From assembly GCA_963921425.1 (NCBI GenBank), contig OY992838.1:15438001-15502000 (forward strand): a DNA stretch of 64,000 nt, in the 5' to 3' direction. Below are positions 45,149 through 58,200 of this stretch, in pieces (within the stretch, counting starts at the first letter, position 1; each line of letters opens with the position of its first letter). The notes under the pieces are model-generated. The model was not told the origin of the DNA and ran no database searches. It worked only from the letters and a program-made list of their open reading frames with translations. The DNA is from Dryas octopetala (taxonomy: Eukaryota > Streptophyta > Magnoliopsida > Rosales > Rosaceae). The translations under genes and the position numbers were made by a program.

Positions 45149-46864
45149 TCTGTGAGCACAACAATGGAACAGGTAGCAGACTTAGCAAGATTTAAAAACT
45201 AGACTAAAAATGTTGACAAAAATTAGCAGAATTACACAATTACTAAGGTTTCAGAAAGAAACAAGATTGGTTAAGATTAGTTAGATATTATGATTATATG
45301 AAATTTAAGCTATCTAAGACCACTTTTGAGGTTTGTTACAGGAAATCTAAGCTATGTAAGACTACTCTTGAGGTTTGTTATTTGTGCTGAGCATCCACTA
45401 ATTCCCCTCGTCTTACAAATCTACAAATGAAATGTGTTTGTTTAAAGTTTCTGAGATGAAATGGGAGATAAAAAAGAAACCCAGAAATACTAAGATTAGA
45501 ATTGTCATTCTTAGGGACCCAATAAAACAAATAGGATATTCAACACAGGTTAATATTGGAAATGGAAAATCTGATAAGAAAAAAAAAATATATATATATA
45601 TTTATTTATTGAGAATGATGTTTGTGAGACTTATAGCTGAAACGAAATGAAGATAACAAGAAAATTAGGAAAAAGACCAAATGGGAAATTAGAAATTTCA
45701 TCGCTTAGGCAGATGTGATTAAGCTTTTGTTTGAATTTACATGAACCCAGATGGAGAAGGAGGATTTAGAGCAATTTGGCATGAACCCAAATGTGAAAAT
45801 CCCAGAAAAGATTCTCATGTGCTTAACAAAAGGAAACCCATTCAAGAATTAGCTACAAAATACCAATATCAGTGGCAATGCTAGATAGAAGCTCTAGTAA
45901 ATCTGTGATGCAAATGAAGCAGTACCACACAAGAATCAAAAGAGAGAAGAGGAACGCAGAGAGAGAGAGAGAGAGGGAGCTTACAGTTAGAAATTTGAAT
46001 GTGATAGCCTTCGTCAAATTAAATAATGATAATGAAATAAAAAATAGAAATGTGCAATGGATCTGAGAGCCTTTGTCAATTGTCACTGGCTCGCTCTCAC
46101 AGCCTCAAAGCCTCAAAGCCTCTCTTGGTGTTTCTGAACGAACCATATATATCCACACTCCACACAGAGCGAGAGAGTCTTCGTGGGGAGGCGCGCTTGT
46201 TAACGTTTTTTATTCTGTTTTTAGTTTTAAACTGGCAACAAAATTTCAGACAACAAAAAATACTTGAAACAATTGTTTTCAAAAATCAATTTTTAAAAAC
46301 ATTTTCAACTTATAATTGTATTTCTTATTCAAAGAATAAAATTTTGGGTTTCGATAAAATTTCGATGAAAATTTCGACGGAAATTTCGAAGGTTTTTAAA
46401 TTTCGACAAAAATTAGATGGAAATGACGAAAATTGTTATCAAAATACGAAAATTTTGAATGAAACTTTACCATATGTTTATTTAACATATTATCTATTAA
46501 ATTAATAAAAAAAATAGAAAAAATTAAATTATATAGTAAGTTTTATGTGATATAAAGTGAATATAATGCACGCTTGAACAAATACTGTTAAATAAAATTA
46601 GTATAATGAAAAAATAAAATTAGTATAGTCTTTCTACTGTATAATTTAATTATATACTAAAATCTAAACCCTAATACTCTATATATTCTATATACCCTAA
46701 TACTTTTTATACTCTATAATCTATACATTAAACCTTATATACTCTATATTTTTTAGGATATTAGGTTTTAAGCCCTTTAGGATACTTAATTATTTTTTTA
46801 TATAGAAAATTAGAAATGTATTAAAGTTTAAGGTTTAAAATAACTAAAAGAAATATCAAACTTT
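45149..46864. promoter_or_regulatory. Upstream region of the F-box gene and AT-rich spacer
   Basis: 45149-46190 should contain the leader and promoter of the minus-strand F-box gene. A GA microsatellite lies at about 45957-45976, and a TATA-like catatatatatcc at about 46144-46152, but I cannot fix a transcription start. 46200-46864 is AT-rich, with gaaatttcg-type words (46340-46400). No other gene is seen. Confidence 0.4.
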
Positions 46865-49800
46865 CACTACTACAAAAAAGCTCATATATATCACTAGATT
46901 AATATCAGTTTTAAGGGTATTCGATATAATATGGTTTTTAATATCGTTAAAAAGTTTTTTTTTCAAAAAATGATATTTAAACTAGTTTATATATCATCAG
47001 GATTTTGAATGTGATATATTATGTTGGACAAATTTATTAACCCTGATTTAAAAGTGATATCTATACAAATAAATGATGCTTAAATTTTAGAATGGGAAAA
47101 TAGGGGTACTGTTCGTGACTTAAAAAAAATTTTGCAGCCCGCGTTTATACACTTAGACTCACACACCCACACTCAGTCACTCACATCCAAACTGAACCAG
47201 ACTCAAACCCACACCCTAACTCATCATCTTCTTCATCAATCTCTAACGAAGATATATGTATTGAGCTCGAAGGTTAAGCTAGCTAGCTGGTTTTCCAATC
47301 CACCCAGCCTTAAGACGTTGAGAGCGAACGCTTGCAGATCGAGATCGATGGGTTGAGCCCGCGCGAAGGCTTGTAGAGAGCGAAGGCGACAGAGAGACAG
47401 AGAGACAGAGAGACAGAGAGAAGTCTGAGAAGTCGGGAAGTGAGAAAGAGAGAGGAGAGAAGATTCTGGACAACGTCGCGAGATCGAGATCGACCCAGAG
47501 AACCCTTCCCGATACCCCCACCCAGCCTTCGCGATTTCAGGTATTTGATGAGATTGTTTTGTTATTTTTTCTTTTTAATTTGAATTTTAGATTCCGGATT
47601 AATGCTTCTAATATCTGCAAGTTGTTTGAACATGTATGCATTGCTATTTGGGTGTTTTGTTATTTGGGTGTTTTTGGAATTTGGATTTGTTTGTATTTGG
47701 GTGTTTTGTAGATTGTTTGAACTTGGGTCTGTTTGAATTTGGGTGCTGGAATTGTTTGTATTTAATTGAAATATGGAACTTGGGTCGACTGTGTTATGAA
47801 TTTGGGTATGTGGTTAATTCGTTTGATTTTGGGTTTGAGGTCTAATATATTATGTGGGTTTTGCAATTAAGGGTAGAGTTCTAGGTAAAGATATATAGGT
47901 TTAAACCCAATACATTGCCAGGCTTCAACTAGGTCATATGGTGTCAATATAATTGAATATTTGATGAGTTCTAGGTAAAGGTATATGTGTTCTTTAGATG
48001 AGTTTCTGCTAATTAAAATTGACATTAATATTAGTTATATATTATCAGTTAATATGCTTCCTTTTGCATATGTTTAATTGGGTTCGTATTGAAATGGTGT
48101 TATTTTGTGTAAGAGTATGGATAAAACATGGATGCATGCTGATAAAAGGTCTGTGGAGTATGAGGAGGGAGTTGAGAGTTTTTTGAGAATTGGATTACAG
48201 AATGCTACCAATCCGAAGTACATCCATTGTCCTTGCTTGAAATGTGTAAACTTGGAAAGGCATACCGTTAGAGTGATTAGGGAGCATCTATACTTTAATG
48301 GTTTTGACACAAGGTATGCAAAGTGGATATGGCATGGTGAAGTTGCTGGTTGTACAAGTAGAAATACAGAAAACGAAAGAGAACCTAGTGTCTGTGGGTC
48401 CGAAACAGTAAACATGTGCGAAAGTGCCTTTGATAATTTCCATGATAATCCATACGAGTTTAGTCATTATGTTGATGAAGGATTGAGACCCTTATATGAT
48501 AATTGTGTGAAGTACAACAAACTATCTGCATTGGTTAGACTATTCAATCTGAAGGCAAAACATGGGTGGTCTGATATTAGCTTTTCTGAACTGCTGGTTG
48601 CTATTGGTGATATGCTGCCAAAAAGTCATGTGCTACCCTTGTCTATGTATGAGGCAAAGAAGACATTGTCTGCTTTAGGAATGGAGTATGATAAGATTCA
48701 TGCATGCCTAAACGATTGTATTTTGTATAGAAATGAGTACGAAGATGAAAGTAAGTGCCCCAAGTGTGACCTATCTAGGTGGAAATTAAACAAGCAAGGG
48801 GTTGAGCAAGAAGGGGTTCCGGCAAAAGTCTTGTGGTACTTTCCACCTATTCCAAGGTTTAAACGAATGTTTAAATGTGGTGAGACATCAAAGCATCTTA
48901 CTTGGCATGCCGATCATAGAGTCAACGATGGCATGCTACGTCATCCAGCTGATTCTCCGGCTTGGAAGTTGGTTGACCATAAGTGGCCAGATTTTGGAAG
49001 TGAGCCTAGAAATCTAAGGTTGGCTCTTTCGGCAGATGGGATCAACCCACACAGTTCCTTAAGTAGCCGATATAGTTGCTGGCCCGTCATCTTAGTGACG
49101 TATAACCTTCCTCCATGGCTTTGCATGAAGAGGAAGTTTATGATGTTAACTCTTTTGATTTCCGGTCCTAAGCAGCCAGGAAATGACATAGATGTCTATT
49201 TGCAACCATTGATTGATGATCTAAAAGCATTATGGAATGGAATTGATGGGGTGTACGATGGGTTTAGAAAAAACACATTTACCTTGAAGGGTATACTCTT
49301 GTGGACAATCAATGACTTTCCCGCTTATGGTAATTTGTCGGGGTGCACCGTTAAAGGGTATAAAGCGTGTCCCATCTGCGGTGAAAACACGGATAGTGTT
49401 AGGCTGAAACATGGTAGGAAAATCAGTTTTCAAGGCCACAAAAGGTTCTTGCCACGCCACCATCCATATCGGAATCAAATGACAGCGTTTAATAACAAGC
49501 AGGAATTTGGTTCTGCTCCTAAACCTCTAAGTGGAGAGGAGGTCTTAGCTAAAGTGTCGGGTATCAATTGTATCTTCGGAAAGCAACATGTAAAGAGCAG
49601 CCTAGGTGGTGAAACTCATGTTCCATGTTGGAAGAAAAGGTTCATATTCTTTGACCTTGAATATTGGAAGTCTCTTCACATTCGGCATTCTCTAGATGTT
49701 ATGCACATCGAAAAGAACGTGTGCGAGAGTGTTATTGGAACCTTACTAAACATTCCAGGGAAGACAAAAGATGAGATTGCTGCCCTTCTAGATCTTATGG

Positions 49801-51545
49801 AAATAGGGGTACGACTTGACTTGGCACCCGAAGTTGGGCCGAAAAGAACCTTTCTACCTGCTGCTCCATATACACTGTCTAGGGGTGAGAAACAGGCATT
49901 GTGCAGATCTTTGATGGGTATAAAGGTCCCAGAAGGTTACAACTCGAATATAAGAAATCTAGTATCCATGCAAGAGTTGAAACTATTTGGTCTTAAGTCC
50001 CATGATTGCCACGCCTTGATGCAACAATTGTTACCAGTAGCCATACGTTCGGTGCTACCCAAGCATGTGAGATACGCGATTACTAGGTTATGTTTCTTCT
50101 TTAATTCCCTATGTAATAAAGTGATTGATGTGTCAAAGTTGGATAAAATCCAATCAGAACTTGTAACCACATTGTGTTTGTTGGAGAAGATCTTTCCACC
50201 TTCATTCTTCGATATAATGGTTCACTTAACTGTGCACCTTATTAGAGAGGTTCGATTGTGTGGACCGGTCTATTATAGATGGATGTATCCATTTGAAAGA
50301 GGCATGAAAGTGCTAAAGGGTTTTGTAAGGAACCGTAACCGTCCGGAGGGCAGCATCGCTGAGAATTATATAGGTGAGGAAGCTGTGGAGTTTTGCTCCG
50401 AATATTTGTCTGATGCAAAATCAGTTGGAATCCCGCCTTCGCGAATGGGTCAACCAACCCTTAGCAGACCTATCTCAGGTGCTAAGGTACAATCAGTCCA
50501 TCGTGAAGACTGGGAGCAGGCACACCGTTGTGTATTGGAGAATGCTGATGAGGTCGACCCTTATGCTAAGTAAGTTACATTTTATCCACCACTAGCACTT
50601 ATAGAATAACTAAGTTACTAATTAACACTTATAGTAAGTTACAATTTATTAAATTTTATGAAATCTATTTGCAGATTACATAAAGCTTACTTGAGTGACT
50701 TTTATAAGAGTAAAAAGAAGAGTGAAAAGTGGATGCTAGATGAGCATAACCGCACGTTTATCTATTGGTTACGTGACAAGGTATTATACTTTTAATTACC
50801 CTTTCAATGCACTTACCCTTTGTAAACGTTTGGTAATAATTAATATATTTTAAAAGTGTTAATTAACCATTAATAATTAATATAGGTGGCAGATGAGATA
50901 AACAGTGGATCAAATGACATAACACCCTCAGTGAGGCGACTAGCTCAAGGGCCACCTATGAGTGTGCTTAAATACGAGGGTTATGAGATAGGGGGGTGCC
51001 ATTATCACACAAAGGCACGTGACATGGTACGTTCTGTCCAAAACAGTGGGGTGAGCTTGGTGGCAAATACAATGCAGGTGGCGAGCGCGAAGGATAAAAA
51101 TCCAGTTTACGCTGATATGGCTTTCTATGGGGTTATCCAAGAGATTTGGGAGCTTGATTATAACGGTTTTCAAGTGCCTTTGTTTAAGTGTGAATGGGTA
51201 GAGAATAACAAGGGAATAAAAACAGATGAATTAGGGTTCCTTTTGGTAAACTTGAATAAAATAGGTCACAAGAGAGACGTATTTGCTTTGGCTGCCCAAG
51301 TGAAGCAAGTCTTTTATGTAGAGGACCCACTCGACTCTGGCTGGTCAGTAGTGCTTGCAGCCCCGACTAGAGATTATCAAGATGGTGCACATGAGGATGA
51401 CTTAGGGGACACTGGTGTTCACGCTCAATCCTTTACTGAAGGAATACCATCTGTCGAGGAATTTGATGATATACTTGGTGATGGTGATAACACTTACAAG
51501 AGAGATAATTGCGAGGGCATATGGATTGATCACTCAAGAAAACAA
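46865..51545 (+). mobile_element. CACTA (En/Spm) element, 5' part
   Basis: It begins CACTACTACAAAAAA, the classic plant CACTA terminus, followed by subterminal AT-rich words (gatatatt, gatattaa) typical of these elements. A GC-rich leader with ACAGAGAG repeats (47380-47420) precedes the TNP2 gene. The matching right terminus (TTTTTTGTAGTAGTG) is not present in the window. Pararetroviral DNA starts where the last TNP2 exon ends, so the 3' part of the element is missing or displaced. Confidence 0.85.
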
Positions 51546-51557
51546 AAACCACCTTAG
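48117..51557 (+). CDS. CACTA transposase (TNP2 type)
   Basis: Three exons: 48117-50569, 50675-50780 and 50886-51557, with good splice borders (GTAAGT donor, TTTGCAG acceptor) and compatible phases; about 1,076 residues. Order of domains: transposase-associated domain (WMHADKRSVEYEEGVESFL, then CPCLKCVN; residues 4-75), a TNP2 core (about 230-440, with SADGINPHSS, LPPWLCMKRKFMML and GNDIDVYLQPLIDDL), a DUF4218 region (about 625-740, HLIREVRLCGPVYYRWMYPF) and, in exon 3, a DUF4216 region. The start is the first ATG. The last few residues (HSRKQKPP) run into viral DNA, so the natural stop may have been lost, but the gene is nearly complete. It would bind and cut CACTA ends. Confidence 0.88.
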
Positions 51558-52382
51558 ACTTTAAGTCTTCCTTTTTAGGAGTTAGTTCATTTAAACTATC
51601 TTCAATCCTACTGGCTTGTTCTCCTAAGATCTGCAAGAATAGATTGGTATAATTGTTCTGCTGTACTAAGGCATCAATATGCTTATAACTCACCTTTGCC
51701 TCATTGTCTGCTCCAGAGAATAAGCTTTAACTGGTGCAGCCACAGTTCCAGAAACAATTATAGGAATGTTTGGAGGATGTACTGACCTTACTTTGTCTCC
51801 TTCTTTGGTGGCCCATTCTTTAATTGAGCTGGTGATGGTATTGATTGAAGCTTTTAGCTCTTCACTACCATTGTTTTGTATATGCTAGTAAAACCATGCC
51901 CAAAATGGTATTTCACTCCTCTTGCTCTCCATATAGGAGATCCATTCATAGTGGAACAGCACCCTTTGCATATTGTCAAAGTTATCATAAAACCAGGCTC
52001 TTTTAAGCCTATGCTTTGGGCTCATAAACTCCATTTTTAGAGCTTTAATATCATATTGGAACTGGGATGTGCCTCCATCTTCTAAAACATTTAACTGCGG
52101 CCCAGTATAGATTGGTCCCTGCACATCAGAAAAGGTTGGCCCAACTGGGTCATCCTCTGTGTTAGATTTCTCAAAATCAGTATATATGGGCTTACTAATT
52201 AATCCTTCTCTTTCTGTTCCAACCATCAGGGGTTCATCCATAGTTCTGGATGAGGCAGATCGATCTTGGCAGGGTTACGGGTCGTCTTGGTGGGTTTTCT
52301 AAATAAGAAAACCTGGAGTTTGTGGATGTTCCAAGGTGTGTAGATCTTTCAATGGGGCCGTGATCTTCTCAAACAAAAGGAT

Positions 52383-54530
52383 TTGTCAAACAATGTTCCA
52401 ATCCCAAACAAAAGGGATTTATTAAATAAATTACATGAAGCCGTGATCTTCTCAAAATTTGATATGAAATCTGGATTTTGGCAAGTCCAGATCAGAGAAG
52501 ATGAAAGTTACAAAACAGCTTTTACTGTACCTTTTGGACATTACGAATGGAATGTCATGTCATTTGGGCTTAAAAATGCACCATCTGAATTCCAAAATAT
52601 CATAAATGATATTTTTAACCCTTATTCTCTTTTCACTATTACTTATATTGATGATGTTTTAATTTATTCCTACTCTCTGGAAGAACATTTTAAACATGTT
52701 AACATCTTTCTTAAAGTGGTGAAAAATGCAGGGTTAATTGTTTCAAGTAAGAAGATAGTCTTATTTCAGACTAAAATAAGATTTCTTGGACATAACATTG
52801 ATCAGGGAACAATCGTCCCTATTGACAGAGCCATTGTTTTTGCAGATAAATTTTCAGATGAGTTAAAAGACAAAACTCAATTACAGAGATTCCTGGGAAG
52901 TCTAAATTATGTCTCAAATTTTTACCAAGATCTTACTAAAATAAGCAAGTCATTATATGAGAGGTTAAAGAAAAACCATCCTCCTTGGGATAAAAAACAT
53001 ACCCAAGCTGTAAAAGCCTTAAAGGCTCATGTCAAGGAACTTCCTTGCTTATCTATTCCTAAACCAAGAATGTTCAAAATTGTCAAAACAGATGCTTCAG
53101 AAAAGGGTTACGGAGGAATCCTTAAACAAAAGGATTTAAATTCAAAAAAAGAAGAATTGGTCAGATTCACTTCAGGAGTTTGGAATAGTGCGTAAAAAAA
53201 TTATGCCACAATCAAAAAAGAAATTTTGGCTATTGTTTTAATTGTTACCAAATTTGAAAGTGATTTACTAAACCAAAAGTTTTTGATACGTGTTGATTGC
53301 AAAGATGCTAAAGAAGTTTTACAAAAAGATGTCAAAAACCTGGCCTCTAAACAAATTTTTGCCAGATGGCAGGCCATTCTCTGCTTTTAATTTTGACATT
53401 GATTATATAAAAGGGGAGGATAATTCTCTTCCCGATTTTCTAACAAGAGAATTTCTGCATGGCAAGAATGAGGAGAGGTTCTTATTTCAGGAAAGGTTCG
53501 GGTTCAAGAATGAACCAAAGACAACAGTAGGAAGCTCAACAACACACTCAATGGCTTAGAGAGCCCCAGCCTGAGGAGCCTAAAAGGACTCATTATTATC
53601 CCTCTTTGGAGGTTTCTGTAGCCATAATTGAAAATCATGATTTAACTAATCCTCCACCAGAAGTTGCTAAAAAGTACCTGGTGAATCACAGTAGCCCTTC
53701 ACAAGGAAATAAAACTCGTGAATGGTACGAGGCAGTCTTAATAGACTGTGGATCAGGCAAATTAAGCACAACTTTAGAAATAGGGGGATTATTGCCTTTT
53801 CTCACTTCATCATCTGTGATTTTATCACACCTGATGAATGTGGAACATCCATTTTCGCTAAACAGCGATTTAATACTGACCAAGGCCTTATCCCAAACAG
53901 ATTTAATTACTATGATTATATGAAAGCTTGGGAAGCCTCTTTGGTTTACCAGAACAATGAATTTACTCATTCATGGTTCCTGCAGTTTAAAACAATTGGA
54001 CTAAAACCCCTCTCAAACTGGCTTAAAGCCTAGTATGCTATTTGGGGTCATTCTCCAGACATTATTCCTACCTCTATTATGGACTGCTTGACCCGTTTTA
54101 AAAATTTCAATCAAGATGATGTTCCCAATTGAGAAATTGGGCTATGGTTCTTTCATCTTTACAGTGTTGATTGGATCCTCAAATGGTCCTACACAATCTC
54201 TTTGCCAAATGAAGATGAAGACATCTATATACCCAACCTTCGCAGCTCTATTTGTGTCAAGTGGTGGGACAAATTTAACTCCAAATCCATTGAAGGAGTT
54301 TATTTTAAGCCTAAAAGGGTTAAAGATATTTTGGGATCCTCCTCCTCATCTTCTTCTTCTGATTCAGATAGGCTAAAGCAACTTGAGGCCGAATGCAATA
54401 ACCTGAGAAGCCAGCTCCTTCGTAAAACAGGTAAAAAGCCTGACTCTTCAGCAACCAGCCTTACCTCTGATAATGACAACGAAGATGACTGTTTTGGAAT
54501 CTTCACTCCAACAAAATGACTTTACTAAAA
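52383..54530 (+). mobile_element. EPRV partial copy: RT, RNase H and C-terminal region
   Basis: A second, direct copy of the reverse transcriptase, recognisable by FDMKSGFWQ and the TYIDDVLIYS active-site motif, and of RNase H (about 53100-53450). A C-terminal region of unknown function follows (about 53600-54520) and ends in a serine-rich, acidic coiled-coil stretch (DSDRLKQLEAECNNL). Only the start of this C-terminal region is present after the other RT copy. Fossil, with several breaks. Confidence 0.85.
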
Positions 54531-55090
54531 GTAAAGTAAATTCCTGTGATGCTTATCAGTATCCTTCGTGGTCCCCTCTTCTCTAGTGGCCACCTTTCGG
54601 TGGTTGGCATTATGTAAAATAATTGAGTATTTTACTATTCACTTTTTGACTTTTTTCTCGGTGGTTTTACCGACTCTACTTTCACTATTTACTTTTAAAA
54701 GGATAAGGATTCCTTGTCGGGCCAGCTATTTGGTCTGGATCCTTCCTTTCTATCTATTTAAGAGAGGCTCGAGCCTCAGTTGTAATCATCGAATAATTTT
54801 CAAGTTTTCTAAAGTGTGTAAGTTTGTAACAAGTCTCCTGTAAAGACTTGGTATTAATAAAAGAGTGAAGTTTGTTTTCAATTTGGAAGAGTGGTGTGCT
54901 TTTGAATCCTGTAAGTTTGAATGTCTAATTTAATTTATGTTCTTCTGTTTGTTTGTGCATTTCAACTCATTTTAATTATACTGTTTATCTCGTACATCTG
55001 GACTTTGCCTGTTTTCAAAGTTAAAAAAGATTAAATTTTCGGTTTTAAAACTCTTCCCCCTTTTCCTGGGTTAGTTATGGTATCAGAGCC
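54530..55090 (+). mobile_element. EPRV intergenic region with primer-binding site
   Basis: The non-coding part between the viral 3' and 5' coding ends. It shows a TATA-like CTATTTAAGAG at about 54754, an AATAAAAG at about 54855 and TGGTATCAGAGC at 55078-55089, the initiator-tRNA-Met primer-binding site used by Caulimoviridae. It occurs once in this window. Confidence 0.75.
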
Positions 55091-55299
55091 ATTTTTCAAG
55101 GGAGGTAGTTATAGAGGTTTTTAGTTTGATAAAAGTGTTGAAATCGGTGGAGTAAAGGGCAGTTGAAGGCAGTGTTAGCTGTTGGTAAGTCCCAGGAAGT
55201 AACTCGAAATCAGAAATTAAACACTTTTATGTTCTAATCTCTCTGTGTGGCCAATCTCTTAAGAAATATGTCCAGATCTTCTTAAGCTAGTATCTCAAG

Positions 55300-56090
55300 A
55301 AAGATGAAGCTGAATAATACCGAAGAAATAGTCTTTCCTGACTATGAAAAGCAACTCCAGAACTGGTCCATACCAGCTTTTCCTACTAAGGAGATATATA
55401 GGAAGGCACATTCGATTGGAGGATAGACTATGTCATCAAAACAACTGAAAGGCCAGTGCCTATCTCCAATTCTCAGGAGAACTTCCAGTTGTTCACACCA
55501 AGTATGTTAAATCAGCATATTTCCAAAAAATTCAAATATCTACACATAGGTGTAGTACAGGTTGCGGTAAAACCACTGGTAAGAACAGGTTTAAATACCT
55601 CTGTCTTGGTCTGTGTAAGGGATCAAAGACATAACAAATTCTTTGATTCACTCTTGGGAGTAGTTGAATTCTCTTTGAGTGAGGGTCCTATATTTTTTAA
55701 TTGTTTTCCTAATTTCTTAGTATTCTTAACTGACAAGGGGGTCCTAAAAGCCTTAACCTTGAATATTAAGTCTCATAGATTTGATATGATTCCAAGATCT
55801 GAGAACATGGCTATCGTTTACAGGATCTATTATAAAGCCATGACTACTTAATGTCCAGGAGCAAAAGATTTGCATGAAGAAAAAAAGACAATTATGTTTC
55901 AAACACATCTAAAACGATCTAATGTGGCGATCTCAAAGACAATTAACTGGAACCAAGTCAATCTCCCTTTAGAATGGACAGTAGCTCAGGAGGCGCCTCA
56001 AAGGCCTCTCCAAAACCAGGAAATTGACCAGATTATAGAACATGATAATGGAGAAGTAGAAATTAGATTCTCCATTTAAAGATCTACACG
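55300..56090 (+). mobile_element. EPRV movement-protein region
   Basis: Coding remnants resemble the 30K-type movement protein that opens petuvirus-like polyproteins (HIGVVQVAVKPLVRTGLNT, then DSLLGVVEFSLSEGPIFF). Position directly after the primer-binding site fits that role. Fossil, broken. Confidence 0.7.
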
Positions 56091-56149
56091 CCTTGGAACA
56101 TCCACAAACTCCAGGTTTTCTTATTCAGAAAACCCACCAAGACGACCAG

Positions 56150-58200
56150 TAACCTTGCCAAGATCTGCCTCATCCAGAACTATGGATGAACCCCTGATGG
56201 TTGGAACAAAAAGAGAAGGATTAATTAGTAAGCCCATATATACTGATTTTGAGAAATCTAACGCAAAGGATGACCCAGTTGGGCCAACCTTTTCTAATGT
56301 GCAGGGACCAATTTATACTGGGCTGCAGTTGAATGTTTTAGAAGATGGAGGCACATCTCAGTTCCAATATGATATTAAAGCTCTAAAAATGGAGTTTATG
56401 AGCCCAAAGCATAGGCTTAAAATGGTCTGGTTTTATGATAACTTTGACAATATGCAAAGGGTGTTGTTACACTCTGAATGGATCTCCTATATGGAGAGCA
56501 AGAAGAGTGAAATACCCTTTTGGGCATAGTTTACTAGCATATACAAAACAATGGTAGTGAAGAGCTAAAAGCTTCAATCAATACCATCACCAGCTCAATT
56601 AAAGAATGGGCCACCAAAGAAGGAGACAAAGTAAGGTTAGTACATCCTCCAAACATTCTTATAATTGTTTCTGGCACTGTGGCTGCACCAGTTAAAGCTT
56701 ATTCTCTTTTTGGAGCAGACAATGAGGCAAAGGTAAGTTATAAGCATATTGATGCTTTAGTACAGCAGAACAATTATACCAATCTATTCTTGCAGACCTT
56801 AGGAGAACAAGCCAGTAGGATTGAAGATAGTTTAAATGAACTAACTCCTAAAAAGGAAGACTTAAAGTCTAAGGTGGTTTCTGAAACTGATAAATCAATC
56901 TTTAAGCCACCACCAGAACTAGGAGAATTTAGACTTTCTAAAGGAAATCAGTCAGAATTAGTTGAGGAAATCACAAGTAGGTTAAATAACCTACAAATGA
57001 AATCAAAAGAAAAACAAATGATAAATGTTTTATCTAAATCTAGATCTGATTCAGAATTAGATGAGATGCAAGAAGCCTTCCAGGATTCTGACAACGAACA
57101 TGATAAAAATCATGTCCAAGCCTTAGATCTTAATAGGCTCACCTTTAATTTAAGGTCCAATTATGATTTTCAAGGAAAACCCCAGTTTGCCCCCACAAGG
57201 AATTATTATCATAGGCCGACACCTGTGGACATGCAGTATGAAGAAAATTGGTACAACGACTCTGCAAGGTATGATGGAAATTCCATTGTCGAATGGAACA
57301 TTGATGGTAAAATTGAGTATCAAATTCTTGATACCTTTAAATACATGATGATGTTGGCTACTGTCTATAGAGCTTCCTCTAACAACACAGAAAAACAAAT
57401 TGCAGGAGCAATCATTGCAGGTTTTGCAGGTCAACTAAGAGGTTGGTGGGATTTCTTGCCAGAAACCGATAAGCAGGCAATTCTAAATGCAACTAAACTA
57501 GTTGTTAAGACTGAGGGACAAAATATGGTCCAAACGGCAGAAGGAGATGCTGTTAATACTTTGATTTATACATTTACTCTCCATTTTGCAGGAACAGAAA
57601 GGTTAATGGCTGATAAATCCAGAGAAGTCCTTATGAACTTAAAATGTTCAAGTCTTACTGAATACAGGTGGTATAAAGATGTTTTTATGGCTAGAGTCTT
57701 CACCAGAGATGACTGTTACTCTGACTTCTGGAAAGAAAAGTTCCTTTTTGGATTACCACCACTATTCGAAGAAAAGGTTAGGCAAAGGCTAAAAGACAAG
57801 TATGGAGGGACGATTCTCTTCAGAAATTGTACATATGGAGAACTGCACAGTGAAATATGCGCATAAGGAATAGCCATATGTATAGATATGAAGCTTAAAA
57901 GGCAGCTTGAAAAAGAAAAATTTCTTAAAGGAAAAGAAATGGGTGATTTCTGTGAACAGTTTGGGCTAACCATTGAGAAAAGCCCAACACAGAAAAGGAA
58001 GCTAAAACCCAAATTTATGACCAAAAGATTCAAACAGGCTAAGAGGCCAAGTCCACTCCAGAGCCCATTCCAAAGCAAGAAAGAACCTATCAAAAAAAGG
58101 TTTGTAGGCAAAAGCGCAGGTAAGGCCCCTGTTTGCTTTAAATGTGAAAAAGTAGGTCACTGTAGGAGTCAATGCAAAATGGAAGAAAAGATAAACTCCT
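56150..58200 (+). mobile_element. EPRV coat-protein region with zinc knuckle
   Basis: It starts with an acidic N-terminal region (the part also present inverted at 51546-52350), then a coat-protein core (about 57220-57860) and a CCHC zinc knuckle (CFKCEKVGHCRSQC, about 58130-58175), the usual order in Caulimoviridae. Fossil, broken. Confidence 0.8.

Noticed and set aside
46640-46760. Telomere-like ccctaa words.
   Set aside because: The words are scattered in AT-rich DNA and not in a regular seven-base array.
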